From NCBI GenBank assembly GCA_020632695.1, contig JACKFB010000002.1:1-64000 (forward strand): a DNA stretch of 64,000 bases. The letters run 5' to 3'. Shown piece by piece: positions 8,705 through 16,798 of this stretch (position 1 is its first letter; each line of letters opens with the position of its first letter). The stretch comes from Deltaproteobacteria bacterium (GTDB lineage Bacteria; Myxococcota_A; UBA9042; PHBI01; JACKFB01). The notes beneath the pieces were generated by a model that searched no databases, was not told the origin of the DNA, and saw only the letters and a program-made list of their open reading frames with translations. A program made the position numbers and the translations under genes.

Positions 8705-9450
8705 ATCGCTTCGAGGACAAGGTGGTGCTGGTCACCGGCGCCGGCTCGGGCATCGGGCAGGCGACGGCGTTCCGGGTCGCCGAGGAGGGCGGCAGGGTCG
8801 CGGTGGTGGACATCGACGCGGCGGGCCTGGACCGCACGATGACGAAGCTGGCGGCGATGGGGGCCGAGGCGCTGGCGCTGGAGTGCGACATCTCGGACCC
8901 GGAGCAGGTGCGGGCCACGGTGGCCGCGGCCGTCGAGCGCTTCGGCAAGCTGGACGCGCTGTGCAACGTGGCGGGCATCCTGCGCTCGGACCACACCCAC
9001 GAGCTCCGGCTCGAGGACTGGAACCGCATCATCGCGGTCAACCTCACCGGCACCTTCCTGATGTGCCAGGCCGCGCTGCCGCACCTGCTGGCGACCCGCG
9101 GCTACATCGTCAACACCAGCTCGACCGCGGCGCTGGGCAAGCACCCCTGGATGGCGGCCTACGCGTCGTCGAAGGGCGGCGTGCTCTCGCTGACGAAGTG
9201 CCTGGCCGCCGAGTACGTCAAGCAGGGGCTCAACGTGAACGCGGTCATCCCCGGCGGCATCGCGACGCCGCTGCACACGCAGTTCTCGATCCCCGAGGGG
9301 GCCAACCCGGTGCTCATCCAGGGCGCCATCCCGCACGTGAAGTACGTGGGCCCCGAGTACGCGGCGTCGGCCATCGCCTTTCTCGCGTCCAGCGATGCGC
9401 GGTATATGAACGGGGCCGAGGTGCGCGTCGACGGCGGGGCGATGGCCTGA
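8701..9450 (+). CDS. short-chain dehydrogenase/reductase
   Basis: 249 residues, classical SDR. The NAD(P)-binding TGAGSGIG is at 12-19, an NVAG motif is near 91 and the catalytic YASSK lies near residue 155. VDIDAAG after strand 2 carries an acidic residue, which favours NAD(H). The C-terminal end (EVRVDGGAMA) is typical of the family. It overlaps the preceding gene by ATGA and is followed 17 bp later by the HsaB-like reductase. In this operon a hydroxysteroid dehydrogenase role (3- or 17-hydroxyl oxidation) is plausible but cannot be read from the sequence. Confidence 0.75.
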   Translation: MNRFEDKVVLVTGAGSGIGQATAFRVAEEGGRVAVVDIDAAGLDRTMTKLAAMGAEALALECDISDPEQVRATVAAAVERFGKLDALCNVAGILRSDHTHELRLEDWNRIIAVNLTGTFLMCQAALPHLLATRGYIVNTSSTAALGKHPWMAAYASSKGGVLSLTKCLAAEYVKQGLNVNAVIPGGIATPLHTQFSIPEGANPVLIQGAIPHVKYVGPEYAASAIAFLASSDARYMNGAEVRVDGGAMA

Positions 9451-9467
9451 GGCGGGGGAGGGCGCGG

Positions 9468-9950
9468 GTGGCGATCCAGGACGAGTTCAAGCAGGCGCTG
9501 TCGACCTGGGCGTCGGGGGTGGCGGTGGTCACGACCGCGGACCAGGGGCTGCTCTACGGGCTGACGGTGTCCAGCTTCACGTCGGTGTCGCTGGACCCGC
9601 CGCTGGTGCTGGTGTGCCTGGCCACGTCGAACCGGATGCCGGCGATGATCACGTCGGCCCAGCGCTTCGCCGTCAGCATCCTGGGGCGCGACCAGGAGGA
9701 GGCGTCGAGCTACTTCGCGATCTCCGGGCGCGAGCCGACCGCCGAGTTCGTCGAGGTGGAGGGCGACTGGACGCCGGGCGGCATGCCCGTGGTCCAGGGG
9801 GCCATCGCCTGGCTCGAGTGCGAGCTCTACGAGACGCTGACCCACGGCGACCACAGCATCGTGGTCGGCGAGGTGGTCGCGGCGCGCGCCACCGAGGCGC
9901 CTTCGCCGCTCATCTACTACCGGCGGGCCTATCGGGGCGTCACTGACTGA
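9468..9950 (+). CDS. hsaB: flavin reductase domain protein, probable HsaB partner of HsaA
   Basis: 160 residues, flavin-reductase-like (FMN-binding split barrel) fold. The conserved SSFTSVSLDPPLVLVCLA segment lies near residues 30-47, with FAVSILG and HSIVVGEVV further on. This class reduces FMN or FAD with NADH and hands the free reduced flavin to a separate oxygenase. With hsaA across the divergent promoter, it is the obvious reductase partner for 3-HSA hydroxylation. The GTG start at 9468 is picked because GGGGAGG precedes it and the protein then starts just before the first conserved helix. It is somewhat shorter than actinobacterial HsaB. Other two-component oxygenases could also use it. 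Confidence 0.75.
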   Translation: MAIQDEFKQALSTWASGVAVVTTADQGLLYGLTVSSFTSVSLDPPLVLVCLATSNRMPAMITSAQRFAVSILGRDQEEASSYFAISGREPTAEFVEVEGDWTPGGMPVVQGAIAWLECELYETLTHGDHSIVVGEVVAARATEAPSPLIYYRRAYRGVTD

Positions 9951-9975
9951 GGCCTCCCAGGACGCTGGCGGCCCG

Positions 9976-10818
9976 GTGAGGCGCGAGCTGCGAGGCCACG
10001 ACGGCATCACGCTGGTCGCCGACGTCCGGGGAGCGGCCGACGCGCCGCCGGTGGTGCTGGCCCACGGTGGCGGGCAGACGCGGCGGGCCTGGGGGCGCAC
10101 CGGCGAGCGGCTGGCCCGCGCCGGCTACCTCGCGCTCTCGCTGGACCTGCGCGGCCACGGCGAGAGCGACTGGGCGCCCGACGGGCGCTACGGTGTGGCC
10201 GACATCGCGCCGGACGCGGTCGCCGTCGCCGGGCAGCTCGAGCGGCGCCCGGTGTGGGTGGGGGCCAGCCTGGGCGGGCTGATGGGGCTGGTCGCCGCGT
10301 CGAGCACCGACCCGCCGCCCTTCCGCGCGCTGGTGCTGGTCGACATCGCGCCGCGCATCGAGCTCGAGGGCGTGCGGCGCATCTTCGCCTTCATGAGCGC
10401 GTACCCCGACGGCTTCACCAGCGTCGAGGAGGCCGCCGACGCGGTGGCCCGGTACCTGCCGCACCGACCCCGTCCGCGCGACCTCAGCGGGCTGCGCAAG
10501 AACCTGCGGCGGCGGCCCGACGGGCGCCTGGTCTGGCACTGGGACCCGCGGCTGCTGGAGCAGACCCGGGAGGAGTTCGACCGCGAGGTGGTGCACTTCT
10601 ACGGCGCCGCGCGCGCGCTGAGGCTGCCGACGCTGGTGGTGCGAGGCCGGCGCAGCGACGTGCTGAGCGAGGAGGGCGCCCGCGAGCTGGTCGCGCTGGT
10701 ACCCGGCGCGGAGTTCGTCGACGTCAGCGACGCGCACCACATGGTGGCCGGTGACGACAACGACGCCTTCAGCGCCGCGGTCGTCGCGTTCATCCAGGCG
10801 CTGCCTGACCAATCGTAG
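9976..10818 (+). CDS. alpha/beta hydrolase
   Basis: 280 residues. HGGGQTRRAWGR near residue 30 forms the oxyanion-hole region, LDLRGHGESD near 56 is typical of lipase/epoxide-hydrolase-like members, and GASLGG near 96 carries the nucleophilic Ser. ARALRLPTLVVRGRRSD and SDAHHMV give the likely acid and His of the triad. GTG start 25 bp after the flavin reductase gene, so it may be co-transcribed with the steroid operon. Substrate unknown: esterase, lactonase or haloperoxidase-like activity are all possible. Confidence 0.7.
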   Translation: MRRELRGHDGITLVADVRGAADAPPVVLAHGGGQTRRAWGRTGERLARAGYLALSLDLRGHGESDWAPDGRYGVADIAPDAVAVAGQLERRPVWVGASLGGLMGLVAASSTDPPPFRALVLVDIAPRIELEGVRRIFAFMSAYPDGFTSVEEAADAVARYLPHRPRPRDLSGLRKNLRRRPDGRLVWHWDPRLLEQTREEFDREVVHFYGAARALRLPTLVVRGRRSDVLSEEGARELVALVPGAEFVDVSDAHHMVAGDDNDAFSAAVVAFIQALPDQS

Positions 10819-10886
10819 CGCTCCGGCTCGCGGGCGTCGGTGGTCTCTGCGTCGACTTCGGCGGGAGCGCCCGGTATGATCGGACC

Positions 10887-11510
10887 ATGAGCCACGCACT
10901 CGAGAGCCGCCCCAAGGCGACCTACGCCGACATCGAGGCGCTGGCGCCGAACCTGGTGGGCGAGATCCTGGCCGGCGAGCTCCACGTGAGCCCCCGGCCG
11001 GCCATGCCCCACGCGGAGGCGGCGTCTCTCTTGGGTGGCTTGCTCACGCCTCCTTTCCGCCTCGGGCGCGGCGGTCCCGGTGGCTGGCGCATCCTCGACG
11101 AGCCCGAGCTGAGCCTGGGCGTCGACCCCGACTACGATCCCGTGGTGCCCGATCTCGCCGGCTGGCGCCTCGAGTCGATGCCCGAGCGGCTCGAGACCGC
11201 GCAGGTCCACACGACCCCGCAGTGGGTCTGCGAGGTCATCTCGCCCTCCTCGCTGCGCAAGGACCGGTTCCTGAAGCTGCCCTTCTACGCGCGCGCTGGC
11301 GTCGCCCACGCCTGGTTGGTCGACCCCCTCAACGAGACCCTCGAGGTCTTCGCGCTCGACGGCGGCACCTGGCGCGTCGCCGGCCTCTACCAGGGCGACG
11401 TGACCGTGCATGCCCCGCCCTTCGACGCCGTCGGGCTCTGCCTGACCTGGCTGTGGGGTCGCACGCCGCCCGATGCGACCGACGAGCCGGCCCCGACACT
11501 GGATCGTTGA
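10887..11510 (+). CDS. Uma2 family (DUF820) restriction-endonuclease-like protein
   Basis: 207 residues. The DUF820/Uma2 PD-(D/E)XK-like core is visible: E in LDEPELSLG (near 72), PVVPDLAGW (near 88), and WVCEVISPSS followed by KDRFLK and YARAGVAHAWLVDP (about 113-150). Members are abundant in cyanobacteria and myxobacteria; no biochemical function is established. The start ATG follows a short spacer containing no strong ribosome site. The gene is 68 bp downstream of the hydrolase and reads as a separate accessory gene. Confidence 0.8.
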   Translation: MSHALESRPKATYADIEALAPNLVGEILAGELHVSPRPAMPHAEAASLLGGLLTPPFRLGRGGPGGWRILDEPELSLGVDPDYDPVVPDLAGWRLESMPERLETAQVHTTPQWVCEVISPSSLRKDRFLKLPFYARAGVAHAWLVDPLNETLEVFALDGGTWRVAGLYQGDVTVHAPPFDAVGLCLTWLWGRTPPDATDEPAPTLDR

Positions 11511-11562
11511 CGGCTCGCACGCTCCGGGCTAGGCCCCCGCTCCCCTCGTCCGGGAGCCCGCC

Positions 11563-12171
11563 ATGCCCGCCCAGCTCGCCCAGGACTTCTACGCGGTCTT
11601 CGTGCCGCTCTTCGTCGCCTTGAGCCCGCTGACGGTGCTGCCGCTCTTCATGTCCATCGCCGACGGCCTCGGGCCCGCCCAGGAGCGCTCGCTGGCCAAG
11701 AAGGGCGTGCTCACCGCCTTCCTCGTGGCGCTGGGCGTGACGCTCGCCGGCCAGGGGCTCTTCCGCCTGCTCGGGATCACGGTCGACGACCTGCGCATCG
11801 CCGGCGGGCTCATCCTGCTGGTCATCTCGATGCACGACCTCATCTTCTCGCGCGAGACGCGCAAGGGCCGCGATCGCGCGGACGACGACGGCAGCATGGG
11901 CATCGTGCCGCTGGGCGTCCCCCTCATCGTGGGCCCGGCGACGCTGACCGCCTGCCTCGTGCTGGTGGACACCCACGGGCGCCTGCTGGTCATCGCCGCG
12001 CTGCTGGCGAACCTGGGCATCATCGCCGCCATCCTGCTCAACGCGCGGCGTCTGCTCACCCACATCCGCCCGCCGGTGATCCAGGCCTTCGGCAAGGTGA
12101 TGTCGCTGTTCCTGGCCGCCATCGCCGTGGCCATGGTGCGCGTCGGCGTCAGCCACTTCATCACCGGCTGA
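11563..12171 (+). CDS. MarC family integral membrane protein
   Basis: 202 residues with about six hydrophobic segments: residues 10-30, 48-68, 75-95, 118-138, 143-160 and 180-200. Family signatures are the N-terminal PLFVALSPLTVLPLF and the central GIVPLGVPLIVGPATLT. MarC/UPF0056 proteins are inner-membrane proteins of unknown function; the old link to multiple antibiotic resistance was not upheld. The gene converges with the FadL-like gene, the two stops being only one base apart. Confidence 0.85.
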   Translation: MPAQLAQDFYAVFVPLFVALSPLTVLPLFMSIADGLGPAQERSLAKKGVLTAFLVALGVTLAGQGLFRLLGITVDDLRIAGGLILLVISMHDLIFSRETRKGRDRADDDGSMGIVPLGVPLIVGPATLTACLVLVDTHGRLLVIAALLANLGIIAAILLNARRLLTHIRPPVIQAFGKVMSLFLAAIAVAMVRVGVSHFITG

Positions 12172-12172
12172 C

Positions 12173-13531
12173 TCAGAACAGGAAGCTGGTCCCCACGTAG
12201 AGCGCGATCTCGTGGATGGTGGCGGCGCGGGCCCGCGGCCGCAGCAGGTCGCTGAAGTCGGCGAAGGTGTCGCTGAGCTGCGCGCCGCCGAAGTCGCCCT
12301 TTCCCAGGGCGTAGCGCAGGCCGAAGGTGCTGCCGAAGCTCAACCGATCGCGCTTCTCGGTGCTCGGATCCAGGCGCCGGTCCTTCAGGTAGGACACGCC
12401 CAGCGAGAAGCCGTAGAAGTCCACGTCGATGTCGCCCAGGTCGGCGACCGGCTTCTCGGGGCTGCGATCGGTGAAGAAGCCCGCGCCGAGGCTCACGGTG
12501 CTGCTGATGTTGCCCTGGACGCCGGCGCGCACGTTCCAGACACGCCCGCGGTCCACGTTGAAGCGGTCGTTGCTGAGCCGGTGCTGGATGTCGCCGTCCA
12601 CGCTCACGGTCACGCGGCTCCACTCGTAGGCGAGGCCGAGGCGCAGCCGCGCCGGGAACACGAGGTCGGCCCGCGCCTCCGACTGCTTGCTGTCGCTGGT
12701 GTCGAAGATGCCGACGCCGGCCACGATGGGCGCCTGCGTGAGGCTGCTCGACTCGGTGACCGAGGAGTAGATCGCGACGCTGGGCGTGATGACGCTGGCG
12801 CCGATGAGCAGGTGGTCGATGGGCTCCCACTGGACGCCCAGCGAGGCGGCCAGGCCGATGCCGGTCTCGGAGAGCAGGGTCGCGAAGGAGATGAACCCCG
12901 GCGAGCGGGAGTCCACGGTCCCGTCGTTGAAGCCGCCGGCGAAGAGCGCGGTGCCGGACGAGGCCTGGTAGATGCCCTGCACGCTGAAGCCGATGCTGAG
13001 GCGCTTGGACAGGTCCCAGGCAGCTCCGATCACCGCGCGGTACTGCTCCGACTTGCTCTCGATCGCCAGCAGCCACTCGTTGGTGAGCCCGAAGGCCGGC
13101 TGGAAGGACTCGATCTGCGAGCGCAGCGTCAGGTTCTCGCTGTCGACGACGAAGATGCCGAGCGCCAGCCTCGCGTGGCGGAAGGGCCGCACGTAGGTCA
13201 CCGCGGTGGGGATGACCAGCACCTCGTTGAGCTTGGCGTCGGCCTGTTCGCCGCCGAAGAGCTCGATGAGGCGCGGCACCCGGTAGAGCCTCAGCGCGTA
13301 GGCGGTCCCGCTGACGTCCACCGTGTCGCGCGCGACCCGGGCGAGGCCTGCCGGGTTGTACCAGAGCGCCGCCCCGGTCCGCACCGTCGCCGTCACGGCG
13401 CCGCCGGACAGCACGGCCTCGTCACCGATGAGCACCGAGTCGTCGTTGCCGGCGTGAGCCGCGGAGGCGACGCTGCTCAGCAGCGCCACCGCCCATGCGA
13501 TCCGGAAGGGCGCGAGGCGGGGTCGAGTCAT
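12173..13531 (-). CDS. FadL/OmpP1-like outer-membrane beta-barrel protein
   Basis: 452 residues. A signal peptide (basic start, hydrophobic core, cleavage near AHA at about 27) is followed by GTGAALWYNPAGLA-type sequence near 52-64, the NPAGLA signature of FadL/TodX hydrocarbon transporters. The rest alternates short beta strands, and the protein ends in SFLF with a terminal Phe, a beta-barrel assembly signal. FadL proteins admit hydrophobic compounds (fatty acids, aromatics) through a lateral opening. The ATG at 13531 is chosen for the signal peptide; the longer open frame upstream is antisense. Uptake of steroids is an attractive inference given the flanking catabolic genes, but no operator box precedes it. 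Confidence 0.72.
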   Translation of the reverse strand: MTRPRLAPFRIAWAVALLSSVASAAHAGNDDSVLIGDEAVLSGGAVTATVRTGAALWYNPAGLARVARDTVDVSGTAYALRLYRVPRLIELFGGEQADAKLNEVLVIPTAVTYVRPFRHARLALGIFVVDSENLTLRSQIESFQPAFGLTNEWLLAIESKSEQYRAVIGAAWDLSKRLSIGFSVQGIYQASSGTALFAGGFNDGTVDSRSPGFISFATLLSETGIGLAASLGVQWEPIDHLLIGASVITPSVAIYSSVTESSSLTQAPIVAGVGIFDTSDSKQSEARADLVFPARLRLGLAYEWSRVTVSVDGDIQHRLSNDRFNVDRGRVWNVRAGVQGNISSTVSLGAGFFTDRSPEKPVADLGDIDVDFYGFSLGVSYLKDRRLDPSTEKRDRLSFGSTFGLRYALGKGDFGGAQLSDTFADFSDLLRPRARAATIHEIALYVGTSFLF

Positions 13532-13623
13532 CGCTGGGCTCCTCTGACGTGGGGTGCGCCCAGGAGATAACAAGCGGCCGGCGCTGGTCCAGTGCCCCGG
13601 CGCGGCGCGCGGCACCCGCGGCG

Positions 13624-14316
13624 TCAGTCCACCTTGGGCGGCAGCGGGAAGAGCGTGATGAAGTGCTCGGCCAGCGCGCGGTCGCCGGTGAGGCTCAGCG
13701 TGCCCGCCGCCTCCGCGTCGGCCATGGGGCGGCCGCCGTAGACCACCGACGCCACCGTCACCGGGTCGGAGACGAAGACGAGCGCCGCGTCCGCGGGCTC
13801 GTCGCGGCGGATGTCGATGCCCCTGGCGTCCACCCGGGCGACGAAGCGGTCGGCGCCGAGTCGGAAGCCGACGGTCATGGGCTGCTGTCCCGAGCGGCTG
13901 CGGTCGATCATCGTCCGAAACGAGAGCATCAGGGACGCCGCGCTGAGCGGCAGGCTGGGATCGTGATCCGGCGAGCGCGCAGCCCAGCGGCCCAGGGCCT
14001 GGATGGCCGGCTCGCACTCGTAGCCCCACTCGGTCAGCTCGTAGACCGGGGCGTTGGCCGGGGGGGGCAGGGTACGGCGGCCCAGGATGCCGGCGGCGGC
14101 GAGGCCGGCCAGCCGCTGGGTGAGCACGTTGGCGCTGATGCCGCCCAGGCTGCTCCGCAGCTCGCCGAAGCGCCGCGGCCCGAACATGAGCTCACGGACG
14201 ATGAGCAGGGACCAGCGCTCCCCGATGAGCTCCATGGCCAGCGCGGTCCCGCACGCGTCGTCGTACCAGCGCGTCTGCAGGGGGCTCTTCGCCTTGGTTA
14301 CTTTTTCTGACTTCAC
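13624..14316 (-). CDS. HxlR-type winged-helix regulator fused to an SCP2-like sterol/lipid-binding domain
   Basis: 230 residues. Residues about 18-115 form an HxlR DNA-binding domain (CGTALAMELIGERWSLLIVRELMFGPRRFGEL, then SANVLTQRLAGLAAAGIL). Residues about 125-230 resemble the SCP2 sterol-carrier fold (FVSDPVTVASVVYGGRPM, AEAAGTLSLTGDRALAEHF). This two-domain arrangement is known among HxlR proteins and suggests a regulator that senses a lipid-like ligand. GTG start without a clear ribosome site. It is transcribed divergently from the VOC/DUF1428 genes, its likely targets; the AT-rich gap between them holds repeat motifs. Confidence 0.78.
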   Translation of the reverse strand: MKSEKVTKAKSPLQTRWYDDACGTALAMELIGERWSLLIVRELMFGPRRFGELRSSLGGISANVLTQRLAGLAAAGILGRRTLPPPANAPVYELTEWGYECEPAIQALGRWAARSPDHDPSLPLSAASLMLSFRTMIDRSRSGQQPMTVGFRLGADRFVARVDARGIDIRRDEPADAALVFVSDPVTVASVVYGGRPMADAEAAGTLSLTGDRALAEHFITLFPLPPKVD

Positions 14317-14333
14317 AGTTGCTTTTTATAACT
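14297..14333. promoter_or_regulatory. candidate operator for the HxlR-SCP2 regulator
   Basis: Two near-identical decamers, GTTACTTTTT (14297-14306) and GTTGCTTTTT (14318-14327), are spaced 21 bp, two helical turns. The second sits in an imperfect palindrome with arms AGTT (14317-14320) and AACT (14330-14333). The first decamer lies inside the first codons of the regulator gene. This is one of the few AT-rich patches in the region. Binding by the adjacent regulator is inferred. Confidence 0.35.
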
Positions 14334-14385
14334 CATCGGCGCACAACAAGCAAACACGGTGCATCCAACCCCAAGGAGATGCGTG

Positions 14386-14832
14386 ATGCCCAAGATGATC
14401 TTCGTCAACCTCCCCGTCGCCGACGTCACCAGGGCCACCGCCTTCTACGAAGCCATCGGCGCGGTCCGCGATCCGCGCTTCTGCGACGCGAACACGGCCA
14501 TGGTGGTCTTCTCGGACACCATCGCCTTCATGCTCCTGGAGCACGAGCGATACAACAGCTTCACGTCGAAGCGCGTCGCCGACACCGCCACCACGAGTGA
14601 GGTGATCATCGCGCTGTCCGAGGAGAGCCGCGAGGCGGTGGACGCGACGATGGACCGGGCGCTCGCCGCCGGCGCCACCGCCGACCCGACGCCCCGGCAG
14701 GAGATGGGCGACTTCATGTACGGGCGCAGCTTCGAGGACCCGGACGGCCACATCATCGAGCTGGTGTGGATGGACGTGGACAAGGCGATGGTCGCGATGC
14801 AGCCGCCCTCGCAGCAGGCGGCGCCGGCCTGA
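14386..14832 (+). CDS. VOC superfamily protein (glyoxalase/bleomycin-resistance fold)
   Basis: 148 residues. KMIFVNLPVADVTRATAFYEAIG opens the fold, and the later SFEDPDGHIIELVWMD gives the usual C-terminal metal-site-like His/Glu region. The first canonical His is replaced (FVNLPV), so metal binding is uncertain. ATG with AAGGAG upstream; about 70 bp from the divergent regulator start. It heads a three-gene VOC/DUF1428/VOC cluster. Such YaeR/YdeN-like proteins often have unknown substrates. Confidence 0.8.
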   Translation: MPKMIFVNLPVADVTRATAFYEAIGAVRDPRFCDANTAMVVFSDTIAFMLLEHERYNSFTSKRVADTATTSEVIIALSEESREAVDATMDRALAAGATADPTPRQEMGDFMYGRSFEDPDGHIIELVWMDVDKAMVAMQPPSQQAAPA

Positions 14833-14931
14833 GCGTGACCGAGTGCTGGCGAGAGGCTCGCGTGGCCGACTCGCCCGTGGCTGCGTGGGAGGTCCGCGCA
14901 GCCTCGAGACCGAGGACCAGCAGGAGACATC

Positions 14932-15282
14932 ATGAGCTACGTCGACGGAGTGGTGCTGGCGGTGCCCGCCGCGAAGGAAGAGGTCTACATCGAGCATGCG
15001 AAGCGCCTGTCCGCGCTCTTCAAGGAGTTCGGCGCCACCCGCGTCGTGGATTGCTGGGGCGACGACGTGCCCGCCGGGAAGCTCACCGACTTCCACCGCG
15101 CGGTGAAGGCCGAGGAGGGCGAGGTGGTCGTCTTCTCGTGGCTGGAGTGGCCCTCGAAGGCCGTGCGCGACGCCGCCTGGCCCAAGGTGATGGAGGACCC
15201 GCGCATGGCGGCGATGGGCGCGCCCCCCTTCGACGGCAAGCGCATGATCTACGGCGGGTTCCGCACCGTCCAGGACTCGTGA
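14932..15282 (+). CDS. DUF1428 family protein
   Basis: 116 residues matching the DUF1428 (YbaA-like) pattern: MSYVDGVVLAVP at the start, HAKRLSALFKEFGATRVVDCWGDD near residues 22-46, and a C-terminal DGKRMIYGGF. These are small dimeric alpha+beta-barrel proteins of unknown function. The gene is 99 bp after the VOC gene, has CAGGAGA upstream of its ATG and is 11 bp before the next VOC gene, so the cluster is probably one transcript. Confidence 0.85.
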   Translation: MSYVDGVVLAVPAAKEEVYIEHAKRLSALFKEFGATRVVDCWGDDVPAGKLTDFHRAVKAEEGEVVVFSWLEWPSKAVRDAAWPKVMEDPRMAAMGAPPFDGKRMIYGGFRTVQDS

Positions 15283-15293
15283 GGAGACCCGCG

Positions 15294-16073
15294 ATGGCCA
15301 ACATGCACGGCAGCTTCATCTGGTACGATCTCAGCACCCCCGACGTGGACGCCGCGGCCGAGTTCTACGGCGCCGTCGTCGGCTGGACGGCGGACCGGCA
15401 CGCCTCGGACGACACCTACCGGCAGTGGCGCGCCGGCGACACCCACGTGGGCGGGCTGATGGCCCAGAGCCCCGAGGCCGGCCGTGGCCGCCCCGGCTGG
15501 CTCGGCTACATCGGCGTCGACGACGTCGACGCGACCGCCCGCGCCGCCGAGGTCGCCGGCGGCAGCGTCCTGGTGCCGCCCACCGACATCCCCGGCGTCG
15601 GCCGCTTCGCCCGGCTCGCCGACCCGCAGGGCGGCGTCTTCTACGTGATGCGCGGCTCGGTGGAGGGCAGCAGCCGCGCCTTCGAGCCGGCGGCCATCGG
15701 CCACTGCGGCTGGAACGAGCTGGTCACCGACGACCCCACCGCGGCGCTGGCCTTCTACTGCGGCCTCTTCGGATGGGACAAGGGCGTCGCCATGCCCATG
15801 GGCGCCATGGGCGACTACCAGCTCCTCACCCTGGGCGGCGAGGACTTCGGCGCGCTCATGCCGCGGCCGCCCGACGCCCCGCCCACGGGCTGGAACTTCT
15901 ACTTCCAGGTCCCCGACATCGACGCCGCCACCGAGACCGCGAAGGCCCGCGGCGCCAAGCTCCTCCACGGCCCGGCGGAGGTCCCCGGGGGCGTATACAT
16001 CATCCAAGCGGTCGATCCCTTTGGGGCGGCGTTCAGCCTCCTCGGCCGCAAGGTCGACCGAGGCACCGCATGA
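15294..16073 (+). CDS. two-domain VOC family protein
   Basis: 259 residues made of two repeated VOC modules. Module 1 (about 5-115) starts GSFIWYDLSTPDVDAAAEFY and ends ADPQGGVFYVM. Module 2 (about 130-250) starts HCGWNELVTDDPTAALAFY and ends AVDPFGAAFSLLG. Proteins of this layout resemble glyoxalase-like hydroxylases of the CFP-30B group and lack an established activity. ATG preceded by GAGGAG, 11 bp after the DUF1428 gene. It is the last gene before the hexanucleotide array. Confidence 0.82.
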   Translation: MANMHGSFIWYDLSTPDVDAAAEFYGAVVGWTADRHASDDTYRQWRAGDTHVGGLMAQSPEAGRGRPGWLGYIGVDDVDATARAAEVAGGSVLVPPTDIPGVGRFARLADPQGGVFYVMRGSVEGSSRAFEPAAIGHCGWNELVTDDPTAALAFYCGLFGWDKGVAMPMGAMGDYQLLTLGGEDFGALMPRPPDAPPTGWNFYFQVPDIDAATETAKARGAKLLHGPAEVPGGVYIIQAVDPFGAAFSLLGRKVDRGTA

Positions 16074-16238
16074 GGCGGCTACGGACGCGGCTGGCGGCGT
16101 CGCTCCCTCGCGTCAGGCCTGCGACGGGCCTGGGGCCCGACTCGGCCTGCGCTCGGTCGCGCCACCACCAGCCGCGCCCTCGCTCGCCTCATTCGGCGCC
16201 TCTACATCGGTGGGGGGGCGTTTTGGGGGCGTCGTGCC

Positions 16239-16765
16239 GGTCCCGGCCTCGGAGTCGGTCTCGGTCTCGGTCTCGGTCTCGGCCTCGGCCTCGGCCACGG
16301 TGTCGGTCTCGGCCTCGGCCTCGGTCCCGGCCTCGGTCTCGGTCTCGGCCCCGGTCTCGGTCCCGGTCTCGGCCTCGGCCTCGGTCGCGGTGTCGGTCTC
16401 GGTCTCGGTCTCGGTCTCGGAGTCGGAGTCGGCCTCGGTCCCGGCCCCGGTCTCGGCCTCGGTCCCGGTCTCTCTCGGCCAAGTGTCGGTCTCGCCTCAG
16501 TCTCAGCCCCAGTCTCAGTCTCGGCCCCGGCCGTCCTCTCGGTCTCAGAGTCAGTCCTCAGTCTCAGCCTCAGTCTCGGTCAGTCTCAGTCTCAGTCTCA
16601 GTCTCGGCCTCGGCCTCCCGGCCTCCAGTCTCAGTCTCGGCTCTCGGCCTCAGTCTCGGTCTCGGACTCGGTCTCGGTCTCGGCCCCGGTCTCGGTCTCG
16701 GCTCGGTCTCGGTCTCGGTCTCGGCCTCGGCGCCTCGGCCTCGGCCCCGGTCCCGGCCTCCCCGC
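16239..16765. repeat. degenerate hexanucleotide array (GGTCTC / GGCCTC / GGTCCC units)
   Basis: About 525 bp of imperfect 6-bp tandem repeats, mostly C-G-G-T/C-C/T-T/C variants of GGTCTC. It fills most of the 725-bp gap between the VOC gene stop at 16073 and the kinase start at 16799. Because the unit length is a multiple of three, all frames on both strands stay open, giving meaningless (SV)n, (RS)n, (GL)n, (DR)n and (ET)n translations. I see no gene or promoter motif in it. The flanks (16074-16238 and 16766-16798) hold nothing recognisable. Confidence 0.85.
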
Positions 16766-16798
16766 TCACACCCGCTGGCGTTCCGCTGGCGGGCGGCT

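Noticed and set aside
16070..16798. In-frame Arg/Ser-rich N-terminal extension of the kinase, starting at the ATG overlapping the VOC stop
   Set aside because: The hexanucleotide array keeps every frame open, so openness is not evidence of coding; no ribosome site and no kinase relatives with such a tail that I know of. Kept as a question in the findings.
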